Below are positions 54,548 through 64,000 of a stretch of 64,000 nucleotides of DNA, piece after piece. Below the pieces are notes generated by a model that was not told the DNA's origin, did not search any database, and saw only the letters and a list, made by a program, of their open reading frames with translations. A program made the position numbers and the translations under genes. The DNA is from an uncultured Prevotellaceae bacterium (GTDB lineage Bacteria > Bacteroidota > Bacteroidia > Bacteroidales > Bacteroidaceae), in assembly GCA_902763615.1 (NCBI GenBank), contig CACWSX010000005.1:1-64000 (forward strand). The letters run 5' to 3'. Positions within the stretch are counted from its first letter, which is position 1, and every line of letters starts with the position of its first letter.

Positions 54548-55992
54548 TAATGCTTATTTACGGTTTTCAATATATCCTTGTTCACGGAGAAGGCATATTT
54601 CCGTCGAAGATCATAGACCCAAGCCTTCTCCAACATGTCCTGATAGTCGGACACAACCTGGCCCCGGACGTCGGTATAATTCTCCGGACGCTTCAATTTC
54701 TTGCCATAGACAGCAGAAATCGGATAATCTTTCAATACGGCCGCTTGTTTCTCGTCAGTATCTTTCTTGGGAGCAGTCTTAAAGACCTCCGTGTCGACAA
54801 GGGCATTATCGCCAGGTTTGAAGATACCAATCTCCACACGGATACGCACTACAGAATCAGGATTAAACGTAGAACGTAGTTTGTCAGCCCATTGGTCAAA
54901 AGGCAACTTCTTCACACATTTCTTCACAGCCTTCACATCAGCCTTGTTCTTCACGTAATAAGCAATACCCTTATAATGAGGCTCCGACCAGACATAATCC
55001 TTCCGATGGTCCTTAAAATAGGCTTGGAGGCCTGCTTCGTCGTTACTCCCCTTGTCCCAGACCACTTGTTTGCTGATCTCATAGAGTAACAAACCATCGT
55101 GGTATTCCTTCATTAGATACTTCATCTCCGGGTCAGCAGCAGCCAGCGAATCTGCACGACGGTCCATCACCTTCTCAGCTGTAAGTCTGCCAGAGGAGGC
55201 CGTCACCTCATTTTGAACACGCTGTTTGGCAATCTGATCACGGACGCCCTGTTGCTCAATGCTCTTCACAATCTGAGCCTTCAACGAATCGAAGGGTTCC
55301 AACTGTTTACGGCCCTTCATCAATATTACGTGCCATCCTACAGGTGATTGTACAGGCTGGCTCATCTCACCCGTCTGCAAGGCATAGGCAGCGTCCTCAA
55401 ACTCCTTGAAGGCCTGATTCGGTCCAATCCAATATGGGAGTTGCCCACCCGCAGCACCTGTTGATTTGTCATCCGACACTTTCTTGGCTAGCTCAGCAAA
55501 GTCAGCTCCGCTTTTCAGGGCTCTGTATATAGAATCAATACGCTGCTTAGCCTTATCCTGCTCGTCCTTCGCAGCTTGCGTCGAAACTCTGATCAGGATA
55601 TGGGCAGGCAAAATCAGTCCACGCGGACCGATCTGTTCTTTCGCACGATCATAGGTTTTCTTGGCCTCAACCAGCACATCAGCATCAGTGACCATTGTGG
55701 GACGTACCTGCTGGTCGCGATACATAGTATACTCCTGTTTAAACGAAGTCAGCGTGTCATAATGAGCATCAAGAGCTGCTGCTACTTTCAACTTATAGTT
55801 AATAAACAGATCTACATACTCGTCTATCGTCTTCTTGTCAATCACATCGGCCCCATTGTTCTTGTTATATGAATACTCAAACTCCGAACGAGGCACAGGC
55901 ACGCCGTTGATAGTCATCACCACAGGATCAGAAACCTGGGCCAACACCATTGTGCTCGAAACGAGGGCCAGAAAAAGAATGATTTTCCTCAT
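54547..55992 (-). CDS. PpiC-type peptidylprolyl isomerase
   Basis: 481 residues from MRKIILFL. Signal peptide cleaved after VLA; one clear parvulin domain (about 120-235) with LPAHILIRVSTQAAKDEQDK and AAGGQLPYWIGPNQ, followed by a second, diverged region. Met at 56004 (MTNKMRKI) overlapping the guaB stop is an alternative start. Probably works with SurA in outer-membrane protein folding. Ends one base overlapped with the next gene's ATG. Confidence 0.88.
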   Translation of the reverse strand: MRKIILFLALVSSTMVLAQVSDPVVMTINGVPVPRSEFEYSYNKNNGADVIDKKTIDEYVDLFINYKLKVAAALDAHYDTLTSFKQEYTMYRDQQVRPTMVTDADVLVEAKKTYDRAKEQIGPRGLILPAHILIRVSTQAAKDEQDKAKQRIDSIYRALKSGADFAELAKKVSDDKSTGAAGGQLPYWIGPNQAFKEFEDAAYALQTGEMSQPVQSPVGWHVILMKGRKQLEPFDSLKAQIVKSIEQQGVRDQIAKQRVQNEVTASSGRLTAEKVMDRRADSLAAADPEMKYLMKEYHDGLLLYEISKQVVWDKGSNDEAGLQAYFKDHRKDYVWSEPHYKGIAYYVKNKADVKAVKKCVKKLPFDQWADKLRSTFNPDSVVRIRVEIGIFKPGDNALVDTEVFKTAPKKDTDEKQAAVLKDYPISAVYGKKLKRPENYTDVRGQVVSDYQDMLEKAWVYDLRRKYAFSVNKDILKTVNKH

Positions 55993-55996
55993 CTTA

Positions 55997-57499
<1,503 letters not shown>

Positions 57500-57548
57500 T
57501 TAAAATATTGCGTGCAAAGGTAGTCATTTTTATCAAAAATGAAGAATT

Positions 57549-57594
57549 AAGAATTAAGAAATTCAATGCCACCCGACATTTTTTCTTAATTCTT
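57549..57594 (-). terminator. 12-bp inverted repeat after recQ
   Basis: AAGAATTAAGAA (57549-57560) and TTCTTAATTCTT (57583-57594), perfect over 12 bp with a 22-base loop and a T6 run in the loop end, lying between the recQ stop and the guaB promoter. May end recQ transcription; composed of the same ATTCTTAA units found at 18101-18133. Confidence 0.5.
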
Positions 57595-57620
57595 AACTCT
57601 TAACTCTTTATTCTTAACAC

Positions 57621-59804
57621 TTAGTTGGCCATTTCTGATAGGAATTTGATACGAACAAGGCGTATCTCATCCTCCGAATAGTCGCCACCCAACTCATCTT
57701 GCGCCACACTCAAACGATCCGTGTCCGACTCTGCGAAATAGTCATATATATCATCGACATGATCCTCGTCCATCACTTCGTCAAGGAAATAGTCGATATT
57801 CAATTTGGTACCGCTATAGACGATGGCCTCTATCTCCGACAACAGCTCGTCGAAATCGATTCCTTGGGCATTGGCAATATCATCAAGAGCAATCTGACGG
57901 TCGATGCTCTGGATAATCTTCACCTTCAGCATCGATTTCTTGGCAACGGTACGCACGCGCAAATCAGCCTGTCGTTCAATCTCGTTCTCAGCGCAATATT
58001 TCTTGATGAGGTCTACGAACTCCTTCGCATAAGGCTGCTTCACCTTACCCTCACCCACGCCCTGGATATTCTTCAGTTCCTCAAGCGTCACGGGATAGTC
58101 AGTGGCCATCTGGTCAATACTCACATCCTGGAAGATGACATATGGTGGACGCTCCATCCGTTTCGACACCTTTTTACGTAGGTCGCGCAGCATAGCAGCC
58201 AATGTGGGATCGAGGGCACCGGCTGTACCTTCATGCTCACTGCCACCATCAATCTCATCGCTGAACTCAGCATCCTTCACTATCATAAATGATTGCGGAG
58301 CCTTGAGGAACTTCTTACCGGCAGAGGTGATTTTAAGCAGACCGTAGTTCTCCACTTCCTTCTTCAGATAACCCATAAGCAGGGCCTGACGAATCACAGG
58401 GTTCCAAATCTTCGGATCCTCATCTTCGCCGATGCCGAATTCATCGAGTTCGTGGTGTTTGTGGGCAATAATCTCTTCTGTTTCTTTGCCAACAATGAAG
58501 TCAATCACGTAGTCTGAGCGGAAATTCTCCTTGATGCGCTGAATCACCTGCAGTACCGTCACCAGTTGATTCATAGCCTCTATCTTCGTCTTCGGATGCA
58601 GACAGTTGTCGCAGTTGCCACAATTCTCACGATCATACGTCTCACCAAAGTAGTGCAACAGCATCTTCCGTCGGCAGACGCTCGTCTCGGCATAGGCCGC
58701 CGTTTCCACGAGCAACTGTCGGCCAATGTCCTGTTCGGCCACAGGTTTGCCCTCCATAAACTTTTCCAACTTATCAAGATCCTTGCTCGAATAAAAGGCC
58801 AAACAGATGCCTTCTCCGCCATCACGACCGGCACGTCCCGTCTCCTGATAGTAGCCTTCAAGCGACTTGGGTATATCATAATGGATGACGAAACGCACAT
58901 CAGGTTTGTCGATACCCATGCCAAAGGCGATGGTAGCTACGATCACGTCGATATTCTCCATCAGAAAGTCATCTTGCGTCTGTGTACGTGTTGAAGAATC
59001 GAGTCCGGCATGATAAGCAGCTGCTTTGATATCGTTGGCTCTGAGAATCGCTGCCAATTCTTCTACCTTCTTACGCGAGAGACAATAGATGATACCGCTC
59101 TTGCCTGGATGTTGCTTGATGAAACGGATAATATCCTTATCAACATCCTTTGTCTTCGGGCGCACTTCATAATAGAGGTTCGGACGGTTAAACGAGCTCT
59201 TGAATTCCTTGGCATCCATAATGCCTAAGTTCTTCTTAATATCTGAACGGACCTTGTCGGTAGCCGTAGCCGTCAGTGCAATAATAGGCGCCGGTCCGAT
59301 TTCATTAACGATCGGCCGAATACGACGGTACTCTGGACGGAAATCATGCCCCCATTCCGAGATACAATGAGCCTCATCAACGGCATAAAACGAGATCTTA
59401 ACCGATTTAAGGAACTCCACATTCTCCTCTTTTGTAAGCGACTCGGGCGCCACATATAGCAGTTTGGTGATGCCTGCCTGGATATCAGCCTTCACCTGAT
59501 CGACGGCCGCCTTGTTCAGCGACGAGTTCAGGTAATGCGCAGTCCCCTCATGCTCACTCAACTGTGAGATGAAATCCACCTGATTTTTCATCAGCGCAAT
59601 CAGTGGCGATATCACGATGGCAACGCCATCCATCAGCAGTGAGGGCAACTGATAACAGAGCGACTTACCGCCACCTGTGGGCATCAATACAAAGGTGTCC
59701 TTACCATCCAACAGACTCTGGATGATTTTCTCCTGATCACCTTTGAACTTGTCAAAGCCGAAATACTTCTTCAGTGCATCATGTAAATTGGCTTTTTTCG
59801 TCAT
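57621..59804 (-). CDS. recQ: ATP-dependent DNA helicase RecQ
   Basis: 727 residues. 3'-5' helicase in recombination repair. Walker A MPTGGGKSLCYQLPSL, DEAH box VDEAHCISEWGHDFR, motif VI QETGRAGRDG, zinc-binding RQC region with CRRKMLLHYFGE and CGNCDNC, winged helix, HRDC domain (about 535-610) and an extra C-terminal helical region of about 100 residues seen in Bacteroidetes members. Follows clpX on the minus strand after 49 bases. Confidence 0.95.
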   Translation of the reverse strand: MTKKANLHDALKKYFGFDKFKGDQEKIIQSLLDGKDTFVLMPTGGGKSLCYQLPSLLMDGVAIVISPLIALMKNQVDFISQLSEHEGTAHYLNSSLNKAAVDQVKADIQAGITKLLYVAPESLTKEENVEFLKSVKISFYAVDEAHCISEWGHDFRPEYRRIRPIVNEIGPAPIIALTATATDKVRSDIKKNLGIMDAKEFKSSFNRPNLYYEVRPKTKDVDKDIIRFIKQHPGKSGIIYCLSRKKVEELAAILRANDIKAAAYHAGLDSSTRTQTQDDFLMENIDVIVATIAFGMGIDKPDVRFVIHYDIPKSLEGYYQETGRAGRDGGEGICLAFYSSKDLDKLEKFMEGKPVAEQDIGRQLLVETAAYAETSVCRRKMLLHYFGETYDRENCGNCDNCLHPKTKIEAMNQLVTVLQVIQRIKENFRSDYVIDFIVGKETEEIIAHKHHELDEFGIGEDEDPKIWNPVIRQALLMGYLKKEVENYGLLKITSAGKKFLKAPQSFMIVKDAEFSDEIDGGSEHEGTAGALDPTLAAMLRDLRKKVSKRMERPPYVIFQDVSIDQMATDYPVTLEELKNIQGVGEGKVKQPYAKEFVDLIKKYCAENEIERQADLRVRTVAKKSMLKVKIIQSIDRQIALDDIANAQGIDFDELLSEIEAIVYSGTKLNIDYFLDEVMDEDHVDDIYDYFAESDTDRLSVAQDELGGDYSEDEIRLVRIKFLSEMAN

Positions 59805-59853
59805 ATCATTTTTCCTTCTTTCGTTATGTAATAGGCTTGTAGATTTCTGTTAT

Positions 59854-61083
59854 CTATGAGGCCAGCCGCTGCAAATGCGACTTCTCGAGTTGCTGCAGCA
59901 CATATTTAGCTGTTACTTCAAATTTCTTAACTTTCTTGGATGGAATCTCAAACATTGTATCCATCATCACACTCTCTACGATGGAACGCAATCCACGGGC
60001 ACCGAGTTTATATTCCACTGCTTTATCAACAATAACCTCTAATGCCTCTGGGGCAAACGTCAACTTGATGCCATCCATTTCGAAGAGCTTTTCATATTGC
60101 TTAACAATAGAGTTCTTAGGCTCAGTCAGAATCTTAGCCAAAGCTTCACGATTGAGTGGATTCAAGTAGGTCAGCACAGGCAGACGTCCGATAATCTCCG
60201 GAATCAGTCCAAATGATTTCAGATCCTGAGGCACAATATACTGCATCAGATTATCCTTATCAATTTTCGCAACATTCTGTACAGAATTATAACCCACCAC
60301 ATGGGTATTCATTCTTTGGGCTATCTTGCGCTCAATGCCATCGAATGCGCCACCACAGATAAAGAGGATATTCCTCGTATCCACAGAAATATAATCCTGA
60401 TCAGGATGTTTGCGGCCGCCCTTAGGTGGCACGTTCACATTAGTGCCCTCCAGCAACTTAAGCAATCCCTGCTGCACACCTTCGCCACTCACGTCTCTTG
60501 TGATGGAGGGATTATCGCTCTTTCGGGCAATCTTGTCAATCTCATCGATAAAGACAATGCCTCGTTGAGCAGCCGCCACATCATAGTCTGCCACTTGTAG
60601 CAGGCGTGACAAGATGCTTTCCACATCCTCGCCTACATAACCAGCCTCCGTAAACACTGTGGCGTCGACAATCGTGAAGGGTACGTCAAGCATCTTGGCA
60701 ATGGTGCGCGCCAAAAGGGTTTTACCTGTACCGGTAGAGCCAACCATGATGATATTGCTCTTCTCTATCTCCACACCATCTTTATCCTCTGGCTGCTGCA
60801 AGCGCTTATAGTGGTTGTATACAGCCACAGAGAGAAAGCGCTTTGCCTCGTCCTGGCCAATCACATACTGGTCGAGATAGCTTTTAATCTCCACGGGCTT
60901 CGGTACTGCGTTCAACTTGAAACGGTCCTTTCCCTGAGACCGGGACGTGTCAGCAAGATTCTCCCTAACGATACGATAGGCCTGCTCCGCACAGCTCTCG
61001 CAGATGAAACCATCCACGCCAGTGATGAGCAGTCTACACTCGTGTTCTGTCCTTCCGCAAAAACTACACGCCTTCTTTGCCAT
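59854..61083 (-). CDS. clpX: ClpX ATPase of the ClpXP protease
   Basis: 409 residues. Unfolds substrates and feeds ClpP. N-terminal C4 zinc finger ([14 protein letters not shown]), Walker [12 protein letters not shown], Walker [10 protein letters not shown], sensor/pore sequence [11 protein letters not shown], and IGF-like ClpP contact region in the small domain area. Its ATG overlaps the clpP stop (TAATG), so coupled translation is likely. Confidence 0.97.
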   Translation of the reverse strand: MAKKACSFCGRTEHECRLLITGVDGFICESCAEQAYRIVRENLADTSRSQGKDRFKLNAVPKPVEIKSYLDQYVIGQDEAKRFLSVAVYNHYKRLQQPEDKDGVEIEKSNIIMVGSTGTGKTLLARTIAKMLDVPFTIVDATVFTEAGYVGEDVESILSRLLQVADYDVAAAQRGIVFIDEIDKIARKSDNPSITRDVSGEGVQQGLLKLLEGTNVNVPPKGGRKHPDQDYISVDTRNILFICGGAFDGIERKIAQRMNTHVVGYNSVQNVAKIDKDNLMQYIVPQDLKSFGLIPEIIGRLPVLTYLNPLNREALAKILTEPKNSIVKQYEKLFEMDGIKLTFAPEALEVIVDKAVEYKLGARGLRSIVESVMMDTMFEIPSKKVKKFEVTAKYVLQQLEKSHLQRLAS

Positions 61084-61766
61084 TATTTCTTCCTTGTGAG
61101 AACATTGTCAATCATGCCATAGGCCTTGGCCTCCTCTGCCGTCATCCAGTAGTTACGGTCGGAATCAGCATATACCTTATCATATGGGGTGTGCGAGTGC
61201 TCGGAGATGATAGTATAAAGTTCCTTCTTGAACTTAAGAATCTCCTTGGCCTCGATCTCGATATCGGACGCCTGCCCCTGCACGCCGCCGAGGGGCTGGT
61301 GAATCATCACGCGACTATGAGGCAGTGCCGAGCGCTTGCCTTCGGTTCCAGCCACAAGTAGCACAGCGCCCATCGAGGCTGCCATACCAGTACAGATAGT
61401 AGCCACATCGCTGGAGATAAACTGCATGGTATCATAGATACCCAGGCCAGCCGTCACGCTACCACCAGGTGAGTTGATATAAATACTGATATCCTTGCCA
61501 GAGTCTACAGAGTCAAGATACAACAACTGTGCCTGCAATGTATTGGCGGTATAGTCGTCAATCTGGGTACCTAAGAAAATGATGCGATCCATCATCAAAC
61601 GTGAGAAAACGTCCATTTGCGTCACATTCAGCTGACGCTCCTCAAGGATATACGGATTCAGATACTGCGCCTGTGCCTGCATCATTTCGTCAAATGTCAG
61701 GCCATCCATTCCTAAATGCCCTACGGCATATTTTCTAAGATCATTCTTCATAAGCTTCATAATCAC
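61083..61766 (-). CDS. clpP: ATP-dependent Clp protease proteolytic subunit
   Basis: 227 residues. Serine protease forming tetradecamers. Catalytic Ser in [11 protein letters not shown] (Ser131) and His in [11 protein letters not shown] (His156), with an Asp near residue 205. An N-terminal addition of about 30 residues over E. coli ClpP is common in the phylum. Starts at Met1, 3 or 6 are all possible. -7 box TATCTTTG at 61839-61832, preceded by TTTG after 22 bases. Operon with clpX. Confidence 0.96.
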   Translation of the reverse strand: MIMKLMKNDLRKYAVGHLGMDGLTFDEMMQAQAQYLNPYILEERQLNVTQMDVFSRLMMDRIIFLGTQIDDYTANTLQAQLLYLDSVDSGKDISIYINSPGGSVTAGLGIYDTMQFISSDVATICTGMAASMGAVLLVAGTEGKRSALPHSRVMIHQPLGGVQGQASDIEIEAKEILKFKKELYTIISEHSHTPYDKVYADSDRNYWMTAEEAKAYGMIDNVLTRKK

Positions 61767-61893
61767 TTTTCACTATTCACTTTTCACTACGAAAAAAGGG
61801 CTCTCGACCTTTTTATCTCGTGATTGGGACACAAAGATAATAAAAAAAGTCGATAACCCTTCAAAAAAAGGAGTTATTTTTTCGTAAAAATAC

Positions 61894-63252
61894 TTATTTT
61901 CCTTCCATCATCTTATTAAACTCGTCCAATGTGACCGTTTTTTCATCCAGTTTAACAACCGTTTTGAGTTTATCGGTCAGTTTCAGATCCACAGCGCGGT
62001 CTACAAAATTATCGATGTTCTCACGCTTCTTCAACTGCTCTTCGGCATAATTCTCAACTACATCGTCGGGCACATTGGCCATACCATATTGAGCGAACTG
62101 GGCACGGATAGCCTCACGAGCCACACGCTTCACGTCCTCATCCTCGACCTTGATCTCCTGAGCAGTTACAATCTGCTCCTTGATGAGGTGCCAAGCCAGT
62201 TCCTTGATACTACCTTCAAAGTTCTGCTCCACAAAATCTGCGCCCTTGTCTTTATTATTCTGCAACATCACACGCTTCAGCAGTGCTTCAGGGAACTCGA
62301 GCTTACCCACTTTCTTTTCCAGATGAGCACGCACATCCTGCATGAACTTATAGTCGCTGCTACCCACGAACTGTGCCTTGAGTTGCTCAGCAATCTTCTC
62401 ACGGAAAGCCTTCTCATCCTTCACAGTACCTTCGCCAAACACACGGTCGAAGAGTTTCTGGTCAATCTCAGCGGGCTGGAAGTGACGTATCTCAGTCACC
62501 TGGAACGAGAAATCGCTGTTCACATCAGCAATATCCTCTTTCTTCACCTTCAGCAGGGCAGCCACCTCAGCATCATTGTCAGGATAGGCCTTTTTAGGAT
62601 TGAAGGTAATGATATCTCCAGGCTTACAGCCGTCGAAAAGTTTCTTCTGTTTGTCATCTTTGATATAGGCTGGCATAATCATACCACCCTCGGTAGTGAT
62701 ACCGTCTTCGAGGGTATTGCCCTTCTTATCGAGCTGACGCAAATCACCAGTGATAGTGTCATTGCCACTGAACACCTCAGCCTTCACGAACTCGCCACCC
62801 TGTGAAGCATACATCTGCACCTGCTGGTCAATGAGTTTATCGTCAACGGAAATGGTATAATAAGCAATCTTATCCTTACCACTCAAAGCCACTTTGAACT
62901 CTGGGGCTACGGCAATGTCGAACACGAAGGTCATCTCTCCCTCCTTCTCGAAATCCTGCGGTTGCTGCTTGTCACTAGGCAGTGGTTCACCAAGCATCTG
63001 GATTTTGTTCTCACGCACATATTCATAGAGTTTCTCGCCCATCAGGCGATTTACCTCATCAACTTTAACAACTGTGCCATACTGGCGCTTTACCAACCCC
63101 ATAGGCACCTGTCCAGGACGGAAGCCTGGAACCTGAGCTTTCTTACGATAATCTTTCAGTGTCTTCTCGACCTTCTCCTGATAGTCTGCAGGTTCAATGG
63201 TCATGGTCAACAGACCATTGATCTTATCAGGGCAATCAAATGTAATTTTCAT
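61894..63252 (-). CDS. tig: trigger factor
   Basis: 452 residues. Ribosome-bound chaperone/peptidylprolyl isomerase. Has the ribosome-binding N-domain with GFRPGQVPMGLVKRQYG, a reduced FKBP-like middle, and the helical C-domain. The start at 63252 (MKITFDCPD) is chosen because the -7 box TACCTTTG at 63304-63297 with a leader carrying TATAATAAGGTATA leaves no room for the frame extension to 63285 to be efficient, and the family begins at this point. Confidence 0.94.
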   Translation of the reverse strand: MKITFDCPDKINGLLTMTIEPADYQEKVEKTLKDYRKKAQVPGFRPGQVPMGLVKRQYGTVVKVDEVNRLMGEKLYEYVRENKIQMLGEPLPSDKQQPQDFEKEGEMTFVFDIAVAPEFKVALSGKDKIAYYTISVDDKLIDQQVQMYASQGGEFVKAEVFSGNDTITGDLRQLDKKGNTLEDGITTEGGMIMPAYIKDDKQKKLFDGCKPGDIITFNPKKAYPDNDAEVAALLKVKKEDIADVNSDFSFQVTEIRHFQPAEIDQKLFDRVFGEGTVKDEKAFREKIAEQLKAQFVGSSDYKFMQDVRAHLEKKVGKLEFPEALLKRVMLQNNKDKGADFVEQNFEGSIKELAWHLIKEQIVTAQEIKVEDEDVKRVAREAIRAQFAQYGMANVPDDVVENYAEEQLKKRENIDNFVDRAVDLKLTDKLKTVVKLDEKTVTLDEFNKMMEGK

Positions 63253-63259
63253 CTTTTTG

Positions 63260-63304
63260 TATACCTTATTATATATAATACTCAAAAATTGAGGTGCAAA
63301 GGTA
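63260..63304 (-). promoter_or_regulatory. tig promoter and AATAAGGTATA leader element
   Basis: TACCTTTG at 63304-63297 on the minus strand; the leader then reads TATTATATATAATAAGGTATA, ending 7 bases before the ATG at 63252. Related elements are at 42925-42947 and 45908-45927. Confidence 0.5.
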
Positions 63305-63309
63305 CAAAA

Positions 63310-63345
63310 AAAAGAGGAAAGAGGAAAGCAGAAAGCAGAAAGTTG
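63310..63345. repeat. GAAAGCAGAAA stutter repeat, second copy
   Basis: AAAGAGGAAAGAGGAAAGCA followed by GAAAGCAGAAAGTTG, closely matching 49620-49656 and in the same context after a minus-strand stop and before a TACCTTTG box. Confidence 0.6.
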
Positions 63346-63363
63346 ATGTCGCGTTGTATTTTT

Positions 63364-64000
63364 TTAACTATTCCCTTCTTCTTCCTCTTTTGCTTTGCGC
63401 TCCTCTTCCATAAGTTGGAAGTCCTTCTTGCGCAACACGAATGAATTGGTCAGGTACTTCTCCCTTACGACTTTGTTCTCGGCCAATTCTTCAGGAGAGC
63501 CCTGAAACAGTATACGGCCTTCGAACAACAGGTATGCGCGATCGGTGATGGTCAGCGTCTCGTCCACATTATGGTCCGTAATCAAGATGCCGATATTCCT
63601 ATATTTCAGTTTCCACACAATCTGCTGGATATCCTCCACAGCGATGGGGTCGACACCCGCAAAGGGCTCGTCGAGCATGATGAATTTCGGTTCGATAGCG
63701 AGGCAACGGGCTATCTCCGTCCTTCGCCGCTCACCACCCGAAAGCTGATCGCCTTTGTTTTTGCGCACCTTCCCCAAACGGAACTCCTTGATCAGTTCCT
63801 CCAGTTTCTGCAGTTGGTAGTCGCGGGGTTTTCCTGTCATCTCCAGCACTGAAAGGATATTGTCCTCGACGCTCATCTTACGGAACACGCTCGCCTCCTG
63901 TGCCAGATATCCGATGCCTGCCCGGGCCCGTCTGAACACAGGATATTTCGTCACGTCCTCGTCGCCCAAATAGATATGGCCACCATTAGGTACAATCAGA
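63364..64000 (-). CDS. lptB: LptB lipopolysaccharide export ATPase (partial)
   Basis: At least 212 residues; the 5' end with Walker A lies beyond the window. Signature [17 protein letters not shown], Walker [20 protein letters not shown] and H-loop [10 protein letters not shown] are those of LptB, the ATPase driving LPS from the inner membrane. The characteristic [20 protein letters not shown] is present. Tail extends with [10 protein letters not shown]. Confidence 0.93.
   Translation of the reverse strand, partial: LIVPNGGHIYLGDEDVTKYPVFRRARAGIGYLAQEASVFRKMSVEDNILSVLEMTGKPRDYQLQKLEELIKEFRLGKVRKNKGDQLSGGERRRTEIARCLAIEPKFIMLDEPFAGVDPIAVEDIQQIVWKLKYRNIGILITDHNVDETLTITDRAYLLFEGRILFQGSPEELAENKVVREKYLTNSFVLRKKDFQLMEEERKAKEEEEGNS

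Overview
The window looks like chromosomal DNA of a Bacteroidales bacterium close to Prevotella. The evidence is mixed in type. Sequence shows repeated TAnnTTTG -7 boxes, often with a TTG/TTTG -33 element 19-20 bases upstream and sometimes only a few bases before the start codon. Gene content agrees: a BspA-like leucine-rich repeat protein, a TonB-dependent receptor paired with a DUF4249 lipoprotein, OmpA-family porin, a giant surface lipoprotein, CotH and BspA proteins with type IX-like C-terminal tails, and a cdsA/ftsH/rsfS block typical of this phylum.

Positions 1-8230 are an accessory region. It starts with the tail of a PP2C/SpoIIE-type phosphatase, then a transposase remnant and a 5'-truncated BspA-like gene. 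Next is a compact type II-C CRISPR-Cas9 locus that has no cas1 or cas2 here. Its parts can all be read from sequence: a divergent minus-strand tracrRNA with its own promoter, anti-repeat, nexus and terminator; a 1224-residue Cas9 with all nuclease motifs intact; a five-repeat, four-spacer array transcribed on the minus strand from a consensus promoter; and a hairpin terminator between array and cas9. An AlbA_2/ATPase-like regulator and a small winged-helix protein that looks like a Fic protein with its catalytic core deleted follow it.

Positions 8258-32340 are mostly ordinary core genome. They hold a GH3 beta-glucosidase, a minus-strand rmuC-cotH-phosphoesterase-thioesterase operon, a MATE exporter, ksgA, a YbhN-like membrane protein with pepD, corA, a DUF349 protein, tRNA-Gln, rsfS-ftsH-cdsA, a TonB receptor/DUF4249 pair and asd. 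Two non-coding signals stand out: a minus-strand RNA candidate between the MATE gene and ksgA, and a corA leader with an acidic, proline-containing upstream ORF.

Positions 32440-49230 carry a cation/proton antiporter, a shortened CvfB-like protein, lolD, a DUF1573 lipoprotein, an OmpA-lipoprotein-giant lipoprotein cluster, asnS, an rluB with a long GYQPR-repeat tail, purB, an ACT-domain protein and paaK.

Positions 49470-64000 hold tRNA-Val, then minus-strand runs of mutL, an OstA-like gene, two PpiC-type chaperones and guaB (outer-membrane biogenesis, mismatch repair and GMP synthesis), followed by recQ, clpX, clpP, tig and a partial lptB. The genes around the accessory island are intact and typical; the island itself shows repeated signs of decay and rearrangement.
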